Source: Timema cristinae
Lineage: Eukaryota; Arthropoda; Insecta; Phasmatodea; Timematidae
Length of the DNA stretch: 64,000 bases
Assembly: GCA_039000515.1 (NCBI GenBank)
Contig: JBCFYV010000024.1
Span: 42,791,979-42,855,978, forward strand
Direction of reading: 5' to 3'
Shown here: positions 22,005 through 33,760 of the stretch, one piece after another
Layout of the letters: every line of letters starts with the position of its first letter
Position numbering within the stretch: the stretch's first letter is position 1
The notes under the pieces: generated by a model
Databases searched by the model: none
Told to the model about the DNA's origin: nothing
Seen by the model: the letters and a program-made list of their open reading frames with translations, nothing else
Translations under genes and position numbers: made by a program

Positions 22005-22124
22005 AATTCTTCTTCAAGTGAAAGAGCTAGGTGTGCGCTGACGTTGACACTGACGTGAGAAGACTGGGTTCGATCCCATTCATAGGAAATCTATTTTATT
22101 AACTTCTATAGTGTGATTTACAAA

Positions 22125-22340
22125 TCCACACATATGTACTAATTACGCTGATTAGTTAAGGACGAGGAAGGTTGAATCTAGAGGAAGCGTACCAACATTT
22201 GCGTAGAAGGAGTGGAAAACCGCGCGGAGAAAACCTCCCTCAGTAAATACGACTGGAGTCCGAACCCCAATATCCCTGTCATCGGCAGTCTAGTATTTAC
22301 GATAGTGGCGTATTAGACCACGCGGCCACCAAAGTAGGTT
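22125..22340 (-). mobile_element. SINE-B copy, tail decayed
   Basis: The minus strand head reads gtggccgcgtggtctaatac, then the B-box region ggttcggactccag and the body acgcaaatgttggtacgctt. Confidence 0.8.
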
Positions 22341-22345
22341 AAATA

Positions 22346-22963
22346 GCCCCTTTAGTTTCCGCGTGGTGTAAGCAAGGGTCGGCTTCCTTTTTGGTGCCCT
22401 ACCGAATTATGTATTATTAAAAGTACCGCGATCACGCCATCGTTTCTCCAATCTACTTTGGATTTTTTTTGTCTGTACATCTTATATTTATTCCGAATTA
22501 TATTGAATGAGTAAAATGTATAATTTCATATTAAAATATTTAATTTTTAAAATGAATTACCGATTATTAACAATCAAGGTTATTTTTATCACCGGCATAC
22601 TCAAAACATTATTTAAAAGTACTTGATGTATTTGCGAGCTTAGAAGACTCAAAGATAAACTTTTAATGACGATATAGTTTTATTATGCGATCGATTGAAA
22701 ATTGGCGCAAGATTGGAGGTTTGCCAACCCCTGGTCTAAAGCATCATTCTGATGTTAAAATAGCCTGTTGAAGATTGGGAGATCGGGGTTAGAATCCCAG
22801 TCGGGTCTACTGAGGATGTTTTTCCTAAATGGTTTACCACCCTTCCTCCAAGCTAATGCGGGTACACTTCCTATAAATATAACCTTTCTAATACCATAAC
22901 TCATTAGCGTAATTAGTACATACCGTATAAACTGAACGTGTAGCAAAACGCGGGGGTAAAAAA
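22346..22963 (+). mobile_element. SINE-B split by a hAT insertion
   Basis: SINE-B head ttagtttccgcgtggtgtaa at 22352-22371 is broken and resumes at 22734 with gtctaaagcatcattctgat, then the B box and body, to the tail gaacgtgtagcaaaacgcgg. Confidence 0.8.
22373..22733. mobile_element. hAT-like non-autonomous element inside SINE-B
   Basis: Termini caagggtcggcttcc and, inverse, caggggttggcaaacc. It is flanked by an imperfect ~8-bp duplication (ggtgtaag / gtctaaag), which is part of the SINE-B head. 361 bp, AT-rich, no coding sequence. Confidence 0.7.
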
Positions 22964-23515
22964 AAATCTTCCCATGGTGATATCAACAGTTAATAATGAT
23001 GATATATAATAATATTTAGCACCGCGTCTTACTACCAGTTCGGGTTATACGCTTTAAGTACTAATTACGCTAATGGATTAGGAATGGGAAAGGTTGAATA
23101 AGAGGAAGTGAGCCCGCATTTGCATGGAAGGAGACTGGAAAACCATTTAGGAAAAACCACCCTCAGTTCACCCGACTGAGATTCGAACTTCGATCTCCCC
23201 GTCCTCGGCGGTCGAGCTCAACGTGACAAGCGCGTTAGCCAACTACGCCACGAGGCGGGTGATATCAACAGTTGTTGAATATCTGTCATGAGCATAGCGA
23301 CATTAATGATTAACTGTTTAAATGAAGAGAAAAAGTTGGAAATAAATTTTAGGACACCCTTGACAAATATTCAAGAATTGTTGAGGTCATTGTGTGAAGA
23401 AAATTAATCTCTTAAGTTTCCACTGGAGCAATATTTGATTTATTTTGACAAAAAAAAATGTTTAGATGTAAAAACTGTAAAAATATTGCCCTTAAGTCGA
23501 ATAAGGTTGGTTGAG
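22964..23515. mobile_element. MITE-1 split by a SINE-B insertion
   Basis: MITE-1 arm tcttcccatggtgatatcaa before the SINE and gatatcaacagttgttgaat after it, then the opposite arm caagaattgttgaggtcat. The terminal region is decayed. Confidence 0.88.
22992..23257 (-). mobile_element. SINE-B, full length, inserted in MITE-1
   Basis: Perfect 16-bp target duplication ggtgatatcaacagtt at 22976-22991 and 23258-23273, made of MITE-1 sequence. The head on the minus strand reads cctcgtggcgtagttggcta. Confidence 0.96.
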
Positions 23516-23575
23516 CCAACGCATGTTTTTTCAAATTACTTTCTGATAGATGGATTGTGTGAATAAAAAAATAAC

Positions 23576-23638
23576 GCCCATACAAAGATTTGAATCCTGG
23601 CATTCCAGCATTACGTGCTGACCAAGCTACCAACCCAA
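23576..23638 (-). repeat. tRNA-like sequence
   Basis: The minus strand reads ggttggtagcttggtcagca and ccaggattcaaatctttg, A-box and B-box like. Not a convincing tRNA. Confidence 0.4.
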
Positions 23639-23639
23639 C

Positions 23640-24534
23640 CAAGTTATCCAAGATGTCTTTGTCAGTATCATTCAACTATATAAACCTATGAGCGTGCTGA
23701 TGTGGATGAGTAGATCTCTCAAATACACATTTCGTCTTGTGTATACATTTGGCGTTATACGGGCACAAACTGTTATTTGATCGGCTGTGACATTTTAAAG
23801 TAATTTAGTCTGAACTATTTGTTTATTTTGTTTCTCCACACTACTCGAAAAAAAAAAAAAGATATTTTCATGTGTAATTTTACAGTTTATGGATGATGAG
23901 AAAAGTTTGTTGAAACACTGAAAACATACAACACAAATGCAATTAAAAAACCTTGCTTGATTTTATGAATCAACATAAACTACTTCTAAATGGAAAAAAA
24001 ATAAGTATAGACTGTCCCATAGATTGAAGATGAGAGTATTTGACGTCCAAAAACTATAAACATTTGGGGAACCTCCCCCCCCCCCCCAAAAAAAAAACAC
24101 TCAGCGATTCTTTAACTTAAGTGTTCTGGCATACCAAACATAATCCGGAATGTTGATTTAAGAATATGAAAACGATCGATCCCCAGTGTCGTTTGGTTTT
24201 CTGAGTAACTTTACCTTCCTTTGTTGATTTCTCACACGTTGGTCTAAATGCCGTTTGATCAGAACAATCACCGTGTTGTTCAGACATAAGTTACTGTTTT
24301 ACTGACACTAAAGAACCTTACAGCTAGTACAGAAAATGTAGTTAACTAAAGAGCACGGATAACATAACTTACAGTCTGTTTTTTATAGGAACCCGTTATT
24401 TAAAAAGTGGAAACTCATGTCACAATGGTAGAAAAATAATATTATAATTGTATTTACATCCATAGTCAATTTAATTAATAACCTAAAGATAAATTAAAGA
24501 GTAATCCATAAATTAGTTTTATTAGAAGCTTTTG
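23640..24534. other. AT-rich intergenic DNA
   Basis: No gene or named repeat recognised. It contains a poly-C/poly-A tract at 24075-24098. Confidence 0.6.
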
Positions 24535-24546
24535 ATTACTTTTTTT

Positions 24547-24759
24547 CCCGGCACAGATTTATCTGATTTCCAAACCCTTCCTACACCTCTGACAATACAT
24601 CTTGTGAATGTGTGGAATGCCAGGTCGCCACCGTGGTTCGGATTCCACGTTAAACTGTAGGTCCTTCATTTCATTCATCTCACAATCACCCTACCATTAC
24701 ACATTAGCGTAAGTGCGTATAACCCGAACGGGTAGTAAGACGAGGTGCTAATAATAATA
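24547..24759 (+). mobile_element. SINE-A, 5'-truncated
   Basis: Begins at cccggcacagatttatctga, lacking the pol III boxes. Target duplication attactttttt at 24535-24545 and 24760-24770. Confidence 0.92.
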
Positions 24760-25067
24760 ATTACTTTTTTAGATTAACTTTATGATATCAAATCAAATAA
24801 TACAAATTTCTAGGATTCCAAATTTTAGTGATTTTCAATCAAGCTTGATTCACACAATTTAGGTTGATGCATTGCAACGCTAACAAATCAACAAATTTTA
24901 TTTTATAGTAGATATACATATATTTTATATCATTCTCACGATGTATGCTTTCAAATTATAATGCAATCAAATACATCGATACGCACACTTTCCATTAACG
25001 GGCTGTTTCAAATCTCCTCACAAACGTTAACGAAGCTGTGTGCTAACGCGCATTTAACAACGCATTC

Positions 25068-25184
25068 CCACGTTAAACTGTAGTTCCTTCATTTCATCTC
25101 ACAATCACCCTACCATTACACATTAGCGTAAGTGCGTATAACCCAAACAAGTAGTAAGACGTGGTGCTAATAATAATAATTATA

Positions 25185-25217
<33 letters not shown>
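25068..25217 (+). mobile_element. SINE-A, 5'-truncated, long (AAT)n tail
   Basis: Begins at cacgttaaactgtag. Target duplication aacaacgcattc at 25056-25067 and 25218-25229. The tail has expanded to about 50 bp of (aat)n. Confidence 0.93.
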
Positions 25218-25219
<2 letters not shown>

Positions 25220-25835
25220 CAACGCATTCGCTCTACAACCAGAAGTGAGGAGACAGCTTAATTTGCTTTTGTGAGGAGATTTAAAATAACCCGTTAATGG
25301 AAAGAGTGTGTGTATCGATGTATTGGATTGTGCCATGACACGGCGTTATAATTAGAAAACATCCAACCAAAGAATGATCTAGGCAAAAAATATAGGTTTA
25401 TCTACTATAAAATAAAATAATCAGATGTTTTGAGTTAGCGTTGCATTGCATCATGGGTCAACATACAGCGTGTGAATTGATGCAACCACTCAAGCAGATT
25501 CTGCTCTGAATTTTCAGCGACCGTACGAATCAAGCTTTAAACTTTAGCGGAGCAACTCGTGCCGATGAGGCGGAAATATGGTGATGGGATTGAGCTCGTC
25601 ACGTGAACACCTTTTCTGTTCTGCGCTAGATTTTCGGTGAACGCGTGAATCCAGTCAGTTTGTGGTCAAAAGTTTGTTTAATATAAAAATCAGGTTTTAG
25701 GTAGGCACTACATCGCATCGTGGTGCGGTAACCTGGCATATTCACTAGAAAACAGTGAAATGTAGACTCTAGCAAAAATGTTTTGCCATATATTCTGGTT
25801 CTAGAGTAATCTTGTATCTAATATACTGGTTTAAA

Positions 25836-26663
25836 CAGTGGCGGCTCGTGTATAGGCACTGCGGAAGTTTAGCACCCCCTATTTACACTTGATATTATCG
25901 ATAACATTTAATATAATGAGTCCTTTTTTCTTTAATTCTTTCTTTATTTTTGTAATACAATATATATTGCTTAAGATTAATGTCAGTACTTCAGTAGCCA
26001 TCCCCCAATTTATGAAAAAGATACAAAAATCTTTGTATGGAACTGTGCGTTTCACAGTGCCAGCAACGTGGTGTTTGACTGTTGTGCGCATGCGCACATA
26101 GGAGGGGGGGAGTGAGGAGGAAGGCAGGACTGCCAGGTAGAGAAAGCACTGTTGCTCTCGCAGTGCCGGCTCTGGCGTGATGGTGGAAGGAAGTGTTTTT
26201 TTTACTCGGCATGTGTTGTACTTAAAAACCGTGTACCATATTCTTGAATGTGATAAATTGTAGAAGAGTGTAGAATTAAGATTATTATTCTACTTCCAGC
26301 TATTCTATTTAATTCATTTTTTTTTCAGTTCTTTTATTTAACAGAAAGACTTACTTGCAGTACTTTCAATGAAGAAAAATTTCTTCAATTGTCATTCAGA
26401 GATCAAGGAGAAAATTATTGAAATTTTTGCGCAAATTAATACAAGAAGAATGGGTTCAATTTTTAAATGAGTAAATAAAGCTTGAACTGTAACGATTTAA
26501 GTTAAAGTAAGTAAAAAAGGTTGGTTTTTTGTTAAGATTTTATCAAGCTCCTGAATAAATTTTCTTTTTATACATATTTTTTCCCTTTTACACAATTTTA
26601 AAACAAAGGCTAACAATTTTCTGGAGCAGAACCTCCACTAATTTTAGCTACGAGCCACCACTG
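25836..26663. mobile_element. hAT non-autonomous element, 828 bp
   Basis: Terminal inverted repeats cagtggcggctcgtg and (inverse of the right end) cagtggtggctcgta. Perfect 8-bp duplication ggtttaaa at 25828-25835 and 26664-26671, the hallmark of hAT insertion. Short open frames inside (25879-26212) show no transposase motif I can recognise. Confidence 0.92.
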
Positions 26664-27028
26664 GGTTTAAATTAAGTTAAAATTAGCTAGAATTAATATC
26701 ACTATCACCGCTTAGCAAAATAAGTATCATGATCATCTTTAATCAATTCTTGACGACACCCACAGAATGAAGACTCAGACTGCAGAGCTGAACACGACGA
26801 ACGATATATCGGAGCCTTTATTTATGTTTTAAGTTATGTTCCCTGCTGAAAACTACCTCCCTTTCAACAATCAACAAAGTGTGACAGAACTAAAAACCAA
26901 TTTAAATTGTTTACGACTGTAAAAGAAGGTTCGTTTTGGTTAACACCTGCAAGAAATTCGTATATGAGACGGAAGAAACAAGGTAAACTTCGTCTACCCT
27001 GAAAGGTTAAGGCTATCCAGTGGTAGTA

Positions 27029-27252
27029 CAGTAGCTCCGTGGCTTCTTTGGTGCTGACTGACAGCTCACAGCTGTCACTTCTGACAGTCAACATTTAGGT
27101 ATATAACTAAATTTTGACCATCGTAAGTGACAGCTGCTAAACACATGTTTTTGCAGATCATATGGTTCGGCGTAGGGATATATAATTTGGTCTGGTAACT
27201 TTTCAAAGCTTTTAGCTGTCAGTCAGCACCAAAGAAAGCCATGAGGCTACTG
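27029..27252. mobile_element. MITE-2, Tc1/mariner-like
   Basis: Termini cagtagctccgtggcttct and, inverse, cagtagcctcatggctttct. Flanked by TA on each side (27027-27028, 27253-27254). Sub-terminal repeats gacagctcacagctg. Closely similar to the copy at 28152. Confidence 0.88.
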
Positions 27253-27824
27253 TAGGCGACAGCTAGCAGAAGATTTTTATTCCATACATTGGGGCTTAAA
27301 GTCATTAATATTAACCTATGTGGAAATAATAATTATTTATTTAGTAATACTACAGTATCAGATAAAATTGCTATCGAACGATTCTAATATTACGTCCCTA
27401 AGAAAAACTGTCTTAGTGGTTTTTTCGTAACTAATTTAAAGAATAGAAAATATTAATAAAACTATAGTGTTTTGTTTCGCGGTTTGTGGCAACAATAGAT
27501 ATTATATTATATGAAATAATAAATTTAAAAAGAAATTACATTCTACTTGTATCGTCTTATAACTGACCATTTAAAAATATATAATTAGGAGAAAGAGCCC
27601 TTCAAAATATTAGTTTCAAAATAAAACGTTTTAATTAACTAAACACATTCGCATGAACACAACCGGATATGGTTTGTATGACGTCATAAACCCCCTGATT
27701 TCGTCCACTTCACCATCTTAATTTATGAAGAGAAGGCAAACTTTTATAAATTCTGTCTTGATAAGCATTTTTAAATGAGCTACATAGAGCTTCCACACAC
27801 AAAAAAAGAAACATTCAAACGGTT

Positions 27825-28050
27825 ATTTCTATAATTTAATATTTCAATAATGTACAAATGCTAAAAAAAAACATAGTTAATTAAAAACAAATTGTTTGTT
27901 GTGAAATGTTTTGACTGCCAAAAGTGATAGCAGCTCAACATATGTTCTTGCGCATTATCGTTTTGAGGATGGATACATGAGCATAGAGCTGAAAACGTTT
28001 GATAGCTGTCAATTAACTACACTCCTACGCTGGATAGTTTATAGCAGTCT
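27825..28050 (-). repeat. dispersed repeat G
   Basis: ttttgactgccaaaagtgat, then gcagctcaacatatgttctt and ggatggatacatgagcatag match, in inverse orientation, the stretch at 33205-33425. Confidence 0.6.
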
Positions 28051-28151
28051 TACCTTGATGGACTAAACTATGGACCTATCTTATAAGCTGCGCCATGGTG
28101 AAACCATGCAAGGTAAGCTTGCAGCATTTCAAGGTGAGCAAAGGGGACATA

Positions 28152-28360
28152 CAGTAGCCTCATGGCTTCTTTGGTGCTGACAGCTCACAGCTGACTTCTG
28201 ACAGTCAACATTTGTATTACTAATGTTGACTGTCAGAAGTGACAGTGCTAACACATGTTTTTGCAGATCATATGGTTCGGCGTAGGTATACATAATTTGG
28301 TCTGGTAACTTTTCAAAACCGTCAGCTGTCATCAGCACCAAAGAAGCCATGGGGCTACTG
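28152..28360. mobile_element. MITE-2, Tc1/mariner-like, second copy
   Basis: Termini cagtagcctcatggcttctt and, inverse, cagtagccccatggcttctt, with TA at 28150-28151 and 28361-28362. Inner palindrome gttgactgtcagaag. 209 bp. Confidence 0.9.
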
Positions 28361-28379
28361 TACAAATGAATGTGGTTTC

Positions 28380-29300
28380 AATGGACAGGGCTAAATTTTA
28401 GCGTACTTCTATGGGTAAAAATAATTCACAATATGGTTTTCACCATAGTCTTTTTGAAAAAGTATGCAAATTTAAGCTACAGATAGCCAGTATTTACGTA
28501 GGGGGGGGATGAGGGGTGAATTTTAAAAACCTCCTAGAATATAGACAGTAAATGCATCTTTAGGGTTGACACACATATGGGAAGCATTGAAAACCTAGAC
28601 AAGTATGGAAGCAATTTGGTGGCGGGGTCACAAGTGTCAGTCAAATTTCAAAAAGTCATTATAAATTTCAGACACCTTTGTAATTTAAATTTTTCGAAGA
28701 TCACTGACATATTTGTCATTAATATCTCCTGTGTCCAAATTTTATAAAAAAAAACAGGTGAGGGGAACTAACGACATTCTACTATAGCCATGCATATAGG
28801 ATATTGGGGAAATGTATTTTTTTTCTTTGGTCCAAGTCTTGTAAAGAGAATACATTTATAAGCTTAAAAAATTGTATCAATTTTGTGTAAATTCTGCTCT
28901 TCTCTTGCGAAATACTTTCCGATACGCCTGATTTTCCAGAATTTAGAAGGATGTCTAAATGTGTATCAAAATCTATGAAAAGTTTAAGTTTGTTCTTATA
29001 GTTTTAAATAAAAGTGGCAATGCTCTCAAAATTGTATATTATGTAAGAGATATTTTTATTTGGAATATAATTGGGTTTTATGATTTCCTTACGATTTTAA
29101 ACGCTCACACAATTCCCTCTTTTTAAACAAAATTTACATAAATGTTCTTAGTGCTATCTTAAAAACGAATTATTTTATTTGGTTTGCTCTTTACACGACA
29201 AAAAAATCTAAAATCGTATTTAAAAAAGGATGGGAGACCGGAACGGTTGGTCACGAGGACAGGTTGGCATAGCCTTAATAACTTACAGTAATAATTACTG
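28380..29300. other. AT-rich intergenic DNA
   Basis: No conserved coding block or named repeat recognised. Confidence 0.6.
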
Positions 29301-29309
29301 AACACAGCA

Positions 29310-29565
29310 CTGAATTACTTTTTTGCAAAGCAAACTGGATTGGACACACTTAGGAGGAACTGTCTTCTGCACGACGTCATAGGAGGAAAGGTTGAGGGAA
29401 AGAGGAGCTTAGGAAGGAGGAGGATTCAAATATTAGATGACTTGAAGGAAAGAAGAAAATTCTGGAAGCTGAAGGGAGGCGACAGGGGAAAGGGTGCATT
29501 GTGGTTCTAAGTTCAATGACAAAAGGATTGAACCTGTCGCAATACAGAACACATAATAATAATCA
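29310..29565 (+). mobile_element. LINE reverse-transcriptase C-terminus relic
   Basis: With one frameshift the translation reads N-W-I-G-H then RRNCLLHDVIGGKVEGKRSL and R-R-I-Q-I-L-D-D-L-K. This is the conserved C-terminal block of jockey/CR1-type non-LTR retrotransposons. The 3' tail gttcaatgacaaaaggattg follows. Everything upstream of this block is missing: a 5'-truncated dead copy. Confidence 0.8.
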
Positions 29566-29907
29566 CGATGCTTATCTCATCCTCGTTTCGAGTAGTTAAC
29601 ATGATGATGTCTGAGTAAGCTCTATTTGTTTAATTATCTCTGTGGTAATTTTTAAATACGATTGTTTTGTAAACAAATTGAGCATGTAAGTAGATAATAT
29701 TCTTTGTATGTTCAAAAGTGAGACTATTTATTTTGTTACAACTGTATTCTACTAAGAAATCTACACTGATTTCTAGAGCATGGAGATTATATTTAAAAAA
29801 ATTAAACCGCTACGCGATTGTTTGGCACAACCTGATATCGGATAGGTTGATGAGACACGTGCTAGCTAACCCCAATGTAATTAAATCAATTATTCACAAC
29901 TAATATC

Positions 29908-29995
29908 AGATAGGTTTTTCCTAAATGCTATTCTACTCTCCCTCCAAGCATATGAAAGTACAAATTATTTAAATCCAACCTTCCTCGGGTAAATC
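29908..29995 (+). repeat. SINE-B fragment
   Basis: gtttttcctaaatgctattc then tactctccctccaagcatat matches the SINE-B body. Confidence 0.65.
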
Positions 29996-30304
29996 AAGGC
30001 CAAAAACACAAACAATCTGAAATTTAAAAACAAAGTAATTAACATCTGACGAGAAGTTAAAGGAAGATGGTGTATTTTGATTGGTTTGTTTGTCTAAAGT
30101 TTACCTAAGGAATGTTGGATTCAATTTACTGAATGTCCTTCATAACTATTACTTTAGCTTGAGAGTTAAGATTATTTCTTTTACACACGTCACAAATTAT
30201 AAATAATAATAATAGGATTTAACTTGGAAAAATCAGTGCTATATTATTATTATTATTGGTGATGACAATTTAGTTTTCTTGTTTTTAATAATAAGTGCTT
30301 ATTT

Positions 30305-30511
30305 GTATGTGATACGCTTTATATGAGGAGGGTTGAATTTATATTGAGTGTACCTACATTGGCGTGGAGGGAGGGAGAGTGAAAAACCATCAAGGAAAAA
30401 CCTTTCCAGTTCACCCGACCAAGATTCGAACCTCGATCTCCCCGTCCTCAGTAGTCTAGTCTACTGTGAGAGTAGCGCGTTAGAAGACCATACGACCACC
30501 GAAGCAGGTAA
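30305..30511 (-). mobile_element. SINE-B, tail lost
   Basis: The minus strand runs cttcggtggtcgtatggtct through gaggttcgaatcttgg to the body. It ends where the next SINE-B begins. Confidence 0.85.
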
Positions 30512-30520
30512 TATTAAATA

Positions 30521-30774
30521 CCACCCACCTCGATGGCGTATTTAGCTAACGCGCTAGTTTCATGCTAAGCCAGACTGCCGAGGACGGGGAGCTCAAGGTT
30601 CGAATCTTGCTCAGGTGAACTCGGGGAGGTTTTTACTAAATTGTTTTCCACTCTCCCTTCACGCAAATGCGGGTTCACTTCTTCTATATTCAACCTTCCC
30701 AATTCCTAACCCATTAGCTTAATTAGTACTTAAACGTATAACCCGAACGGGTAGCAAGACGCGATGCTAATTAT
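30521..30774 (+). mobile_element. SINE-B, full length
   Basis: Target duplication tattaaata at 30512-30520 and 30775-30783. Head cacctcgatggcgtatttag, B box ggttcgaatctt, complete body and tail. Head-to-head with the copy at 30305. Confidence 0.92.
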
Positions 30775-30867
30775 TATTAAATATGGTTTTGATCCAAGAG
30801 TTAGGTAAAACATTATTATGAGTAAAATTCCATTATTAAAATTTGATACATATTAATAACAGAAAAA

Positions 30868-31121
30868 TCCGCTTCGGTTGAAGAGTGGTTTAACGCGCTA
30901 ATCTTGTGTTAGACTAGATTGTCGAAGACGGGGATATCAGCAGTTCGACCCCCGGTCGTGTGCAGGGAGGGTGATTTTATCCTAAATGGTTTTTTCACCA
31001 TCCCCACGCAAATTAGGTTGTAATTTCTTCTAAATTAGGCCTTCATAATCCCTAGCCGATAAGTATAATTATTACATAGGCGTATTACCCGAATGGATAG
31101 TAAGACGCGATGCTAAAAACT
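30868..31121 (+). mobile_element. SINE-B, full length, diverged
   Basis: tccgcttcggttgaagagtg to the tail cgaatggatagtaagacgcg, with B box cagttcgacccc. Confidence 0.85.
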
Positions 31122-33010
31122 ACCTAAATTAAAAAAAAAAAAGTTAAATGTTAAGACTGTACTCAATCACCCCATGTTTACTTGATAGATTTTTGGCACG
31201 AGAGGAAAATAAGAATGTACAGTAAAATAAAATGTACAACAATATGACCTAAATTCGTATTTAGTTCAAATACTCTACTGAAAGCACATAGTATGATGCT
31301 ACAAGTCAGTCTCTCTCTTTCTTTTTTTTAATGACTAAAACAATATTTATCATTACAAACAATAAGTGTTCAGACAAAGTTTCTAAGCCCTAGGAAACAT
31401 GCAATTTCCCATGAAAGATTATTACAAAATGTAAATAACACGCAGTTGGTAGTTAGAACAAGTATGACCAAGTAAATTATATATTTTCTCACCACGTCGT
31501 TTATTAGCAGCATCCCGTTTAGTACCGCACATGCTTGGAAACACTTTGCAGCCGTAAAAAAAAAATAAACTCTACAGATTATTTTGGCGTAATATTAACA
31601 TCCGAGATATAAATCTTCATTCACTCATCTCCGAATCGTCAAAATTCTGTACTTTATAACAATTTTATTCCCTTCACCGACAGAAGTAACTTCACAACAA
31701 GAATCACTACGTCACACAGAGATTTCTTCTGTCTCGACACAATCATCCTCTACAGATGAAATCACTCACACGATTAAAAAAAAGAAACATTTTAAGGTTA
31801 AGTTGGAATCATGTGTGATACGAATTCCTACTGATATATTATTTATTTATTTGTTTTTAACCGAAAAGCGGCACAATTTTATAAGATAAAAAGTTCCACA
31901 CTTTCCCACTAGGTATTTTTTTACTCCTCCTTACAACTCTTGTGAAAAAGAAGGGTCAAATAGCATTTGTCATGTTTGTTGACACAGGTGGCAATGAAGT
32001 AAATCCCCCTCCCCCTTTTTTTCCCTTCTTCTTCAACAAAGTACACTATTCTAAGGATGTCTGACGGATAATCGACTTGTATGTCACTATATAATAGACT
32101 GTTGTCACTACATGAAGTAAACTAAACTGTAGCACGACCGAAACTTGACTAAACTTCTCCAGTCTGAGGAAGGACTCGCTTTTCAAAACAGTGAGTGGTC
32201 TGAGTTTAGTTGAGTAGTTTTGAAGACTGGAGTGGTGCTCAGTAACCGGCTTTGGACACGTGCTTGTCTTCTACCGGGAGGGGGACAGGAGGTAAGGAGG
32301 GTTTACCCTCTCCCCCCAACTCTCCCCTGGCCAGCTTAAGAGGCTCTTGAAATAGGTAGTCTTTAAAGGGGGGAGAAGGGAGGACTTCGATTTCTATAGT
32401 TAAACACATATCTTCAAAACACGTGTTCCGCCATCTTACAAAGTTGCTGGTAGTTGATTAATTAATTAATTAACACTACAGTACATTGACACAAAAATTG
32501 CTTGCCAACAATACCTTTGACTTTTATACATTGTGCTCTATATTACTATCCAAATAATGTGCCCACCGGATTCCGTCTGATAAGAGAGATAATAACTTTT
32601 TGTAGAACTATAACATCATTTTTGTCCTTATTTTACCGGTAAGTCTTGACTTGTGTGTTTAAATCTTTCCGAAGATTTATATTCATGTTTAAAAACACCG
32701 CAAGTCAAATTGTGCTTAAATGTGGTGTATATTTGACATTTTTTTTATACTCTCGTTTCAATTGATTATTACATCCAAACAAGCTTTGTTTAGGAAAATA
32801 AAACTTTTGACTTGTGCTCAGCAATCAAAATGGCGACGACACAATCAGATGTGCCTTAGATTATTAGGAACGCTGTCGTGTTTAAAATGGCGCTTGATAG
32901 ATTTATTCGTTTGATGACAGTTGAAGTACTGTGAATCTACAAATCTCCGTAACTATAATCCATGTAAGTCTAGGACTTGTATATAATACAATCATATGAT
33001 AGGTACATAG
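31122..33010. other. AT-rich intergenic DNA with a purine-rich patch
   Basis: No gene recognised. 32120-32230 holds an imperfect inverted repeat (aaacttctccagtctgag and agactggagtgg). 32280-32390 is G/A-rich. Short open frames (32720-32914) have no family signature. Confidence 0.55.
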
Positions 33011-33012
33011 GT

Positions 33013-33195
33013 TATTATTATTAGCACCACGTCATACTACCCGTTCGGGTTATACGCACTTACGCTAATGTGTAATGGTAGGGTGATGGTGAATGAAATG
33101 GAGGACCTACAGTTTAACGTGGAATCCGAACCATGGTGGAGGCCTGGCATTCCCCACATTCACAAGATGTCTTGTCAGAAGTGAAGGAAGGGGGT
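33013..33195 (-). mobile_element. SINE-A, 5'-truncated
   Basis: Tail agtatgacgtggtgctaata on the minus strand through the body to cttcacttctgacaagacat. The tRNA head is missing. Confidence 0.88.
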
Positions 33196-33204
33196 ATATA
33201 GATT

Positions 33205-33425
33205 ATACAGCGTAGAATTGTAGCTAACTTAAAGCTAGCAATACTACGATATCTATTCTCGTGTATCCATCCACTATATTATTTTCAAGGTCATATGTTG
33301 AGCGGCTGTCACTTTTGGCAGTCAAAACTTTCACGACAAATAGTTTGTTTTTTAATTTGTTTTTCTTATAAAGCGTTTTTACATTATTGGAATATTAATT
33401 TATGAAAATTACTGGTTTATTTTTT
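33205..33425 (+). repeat. dispersed repeat G
   Basis: Inverse match to 27825-28050, including gagcggctgtcacttttggc and agtcaaaactttcacgacaa. Confidence 0.6.
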
Positions 33426-33487
33426 GTGAAGTGGTGTCTGTAGTTCACTTAAAAATCCTCTACAAACTAGATCTTCTAAATGGCTGC

Positions 33488-33655
33488 CACATCTTGTGAA
33501 TTTGGGGTATGCCAGGCCTCCACCGTGGTTCGGATTCCACGTTAAACTGTAGGTCCTTCATTTCATCTCACAATCACCCTACCATTACACATTAGCGTAA
33601 GTGCGTATAGCCCGAACGGATAGAAAGACGCGGTGCTAATAATAATAATAATAAT
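33488..33655 (+). mobile_element. SINE-A, 5'-truncated
   Basis: Target duplication aaatggctgc at 33478-33487 and 33656-33665. Body and tail only. Confidence 0.93.
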
Positions 33656-33760
33656 AAATGGCTGCTCTCTTTATAATTAAGATTGCGAACATACCAAATA
33701 GGGTTGTAGATGACTCATATAAACTTACTCGGTTGTGTCTACGCTCTATTTACAAAATTA

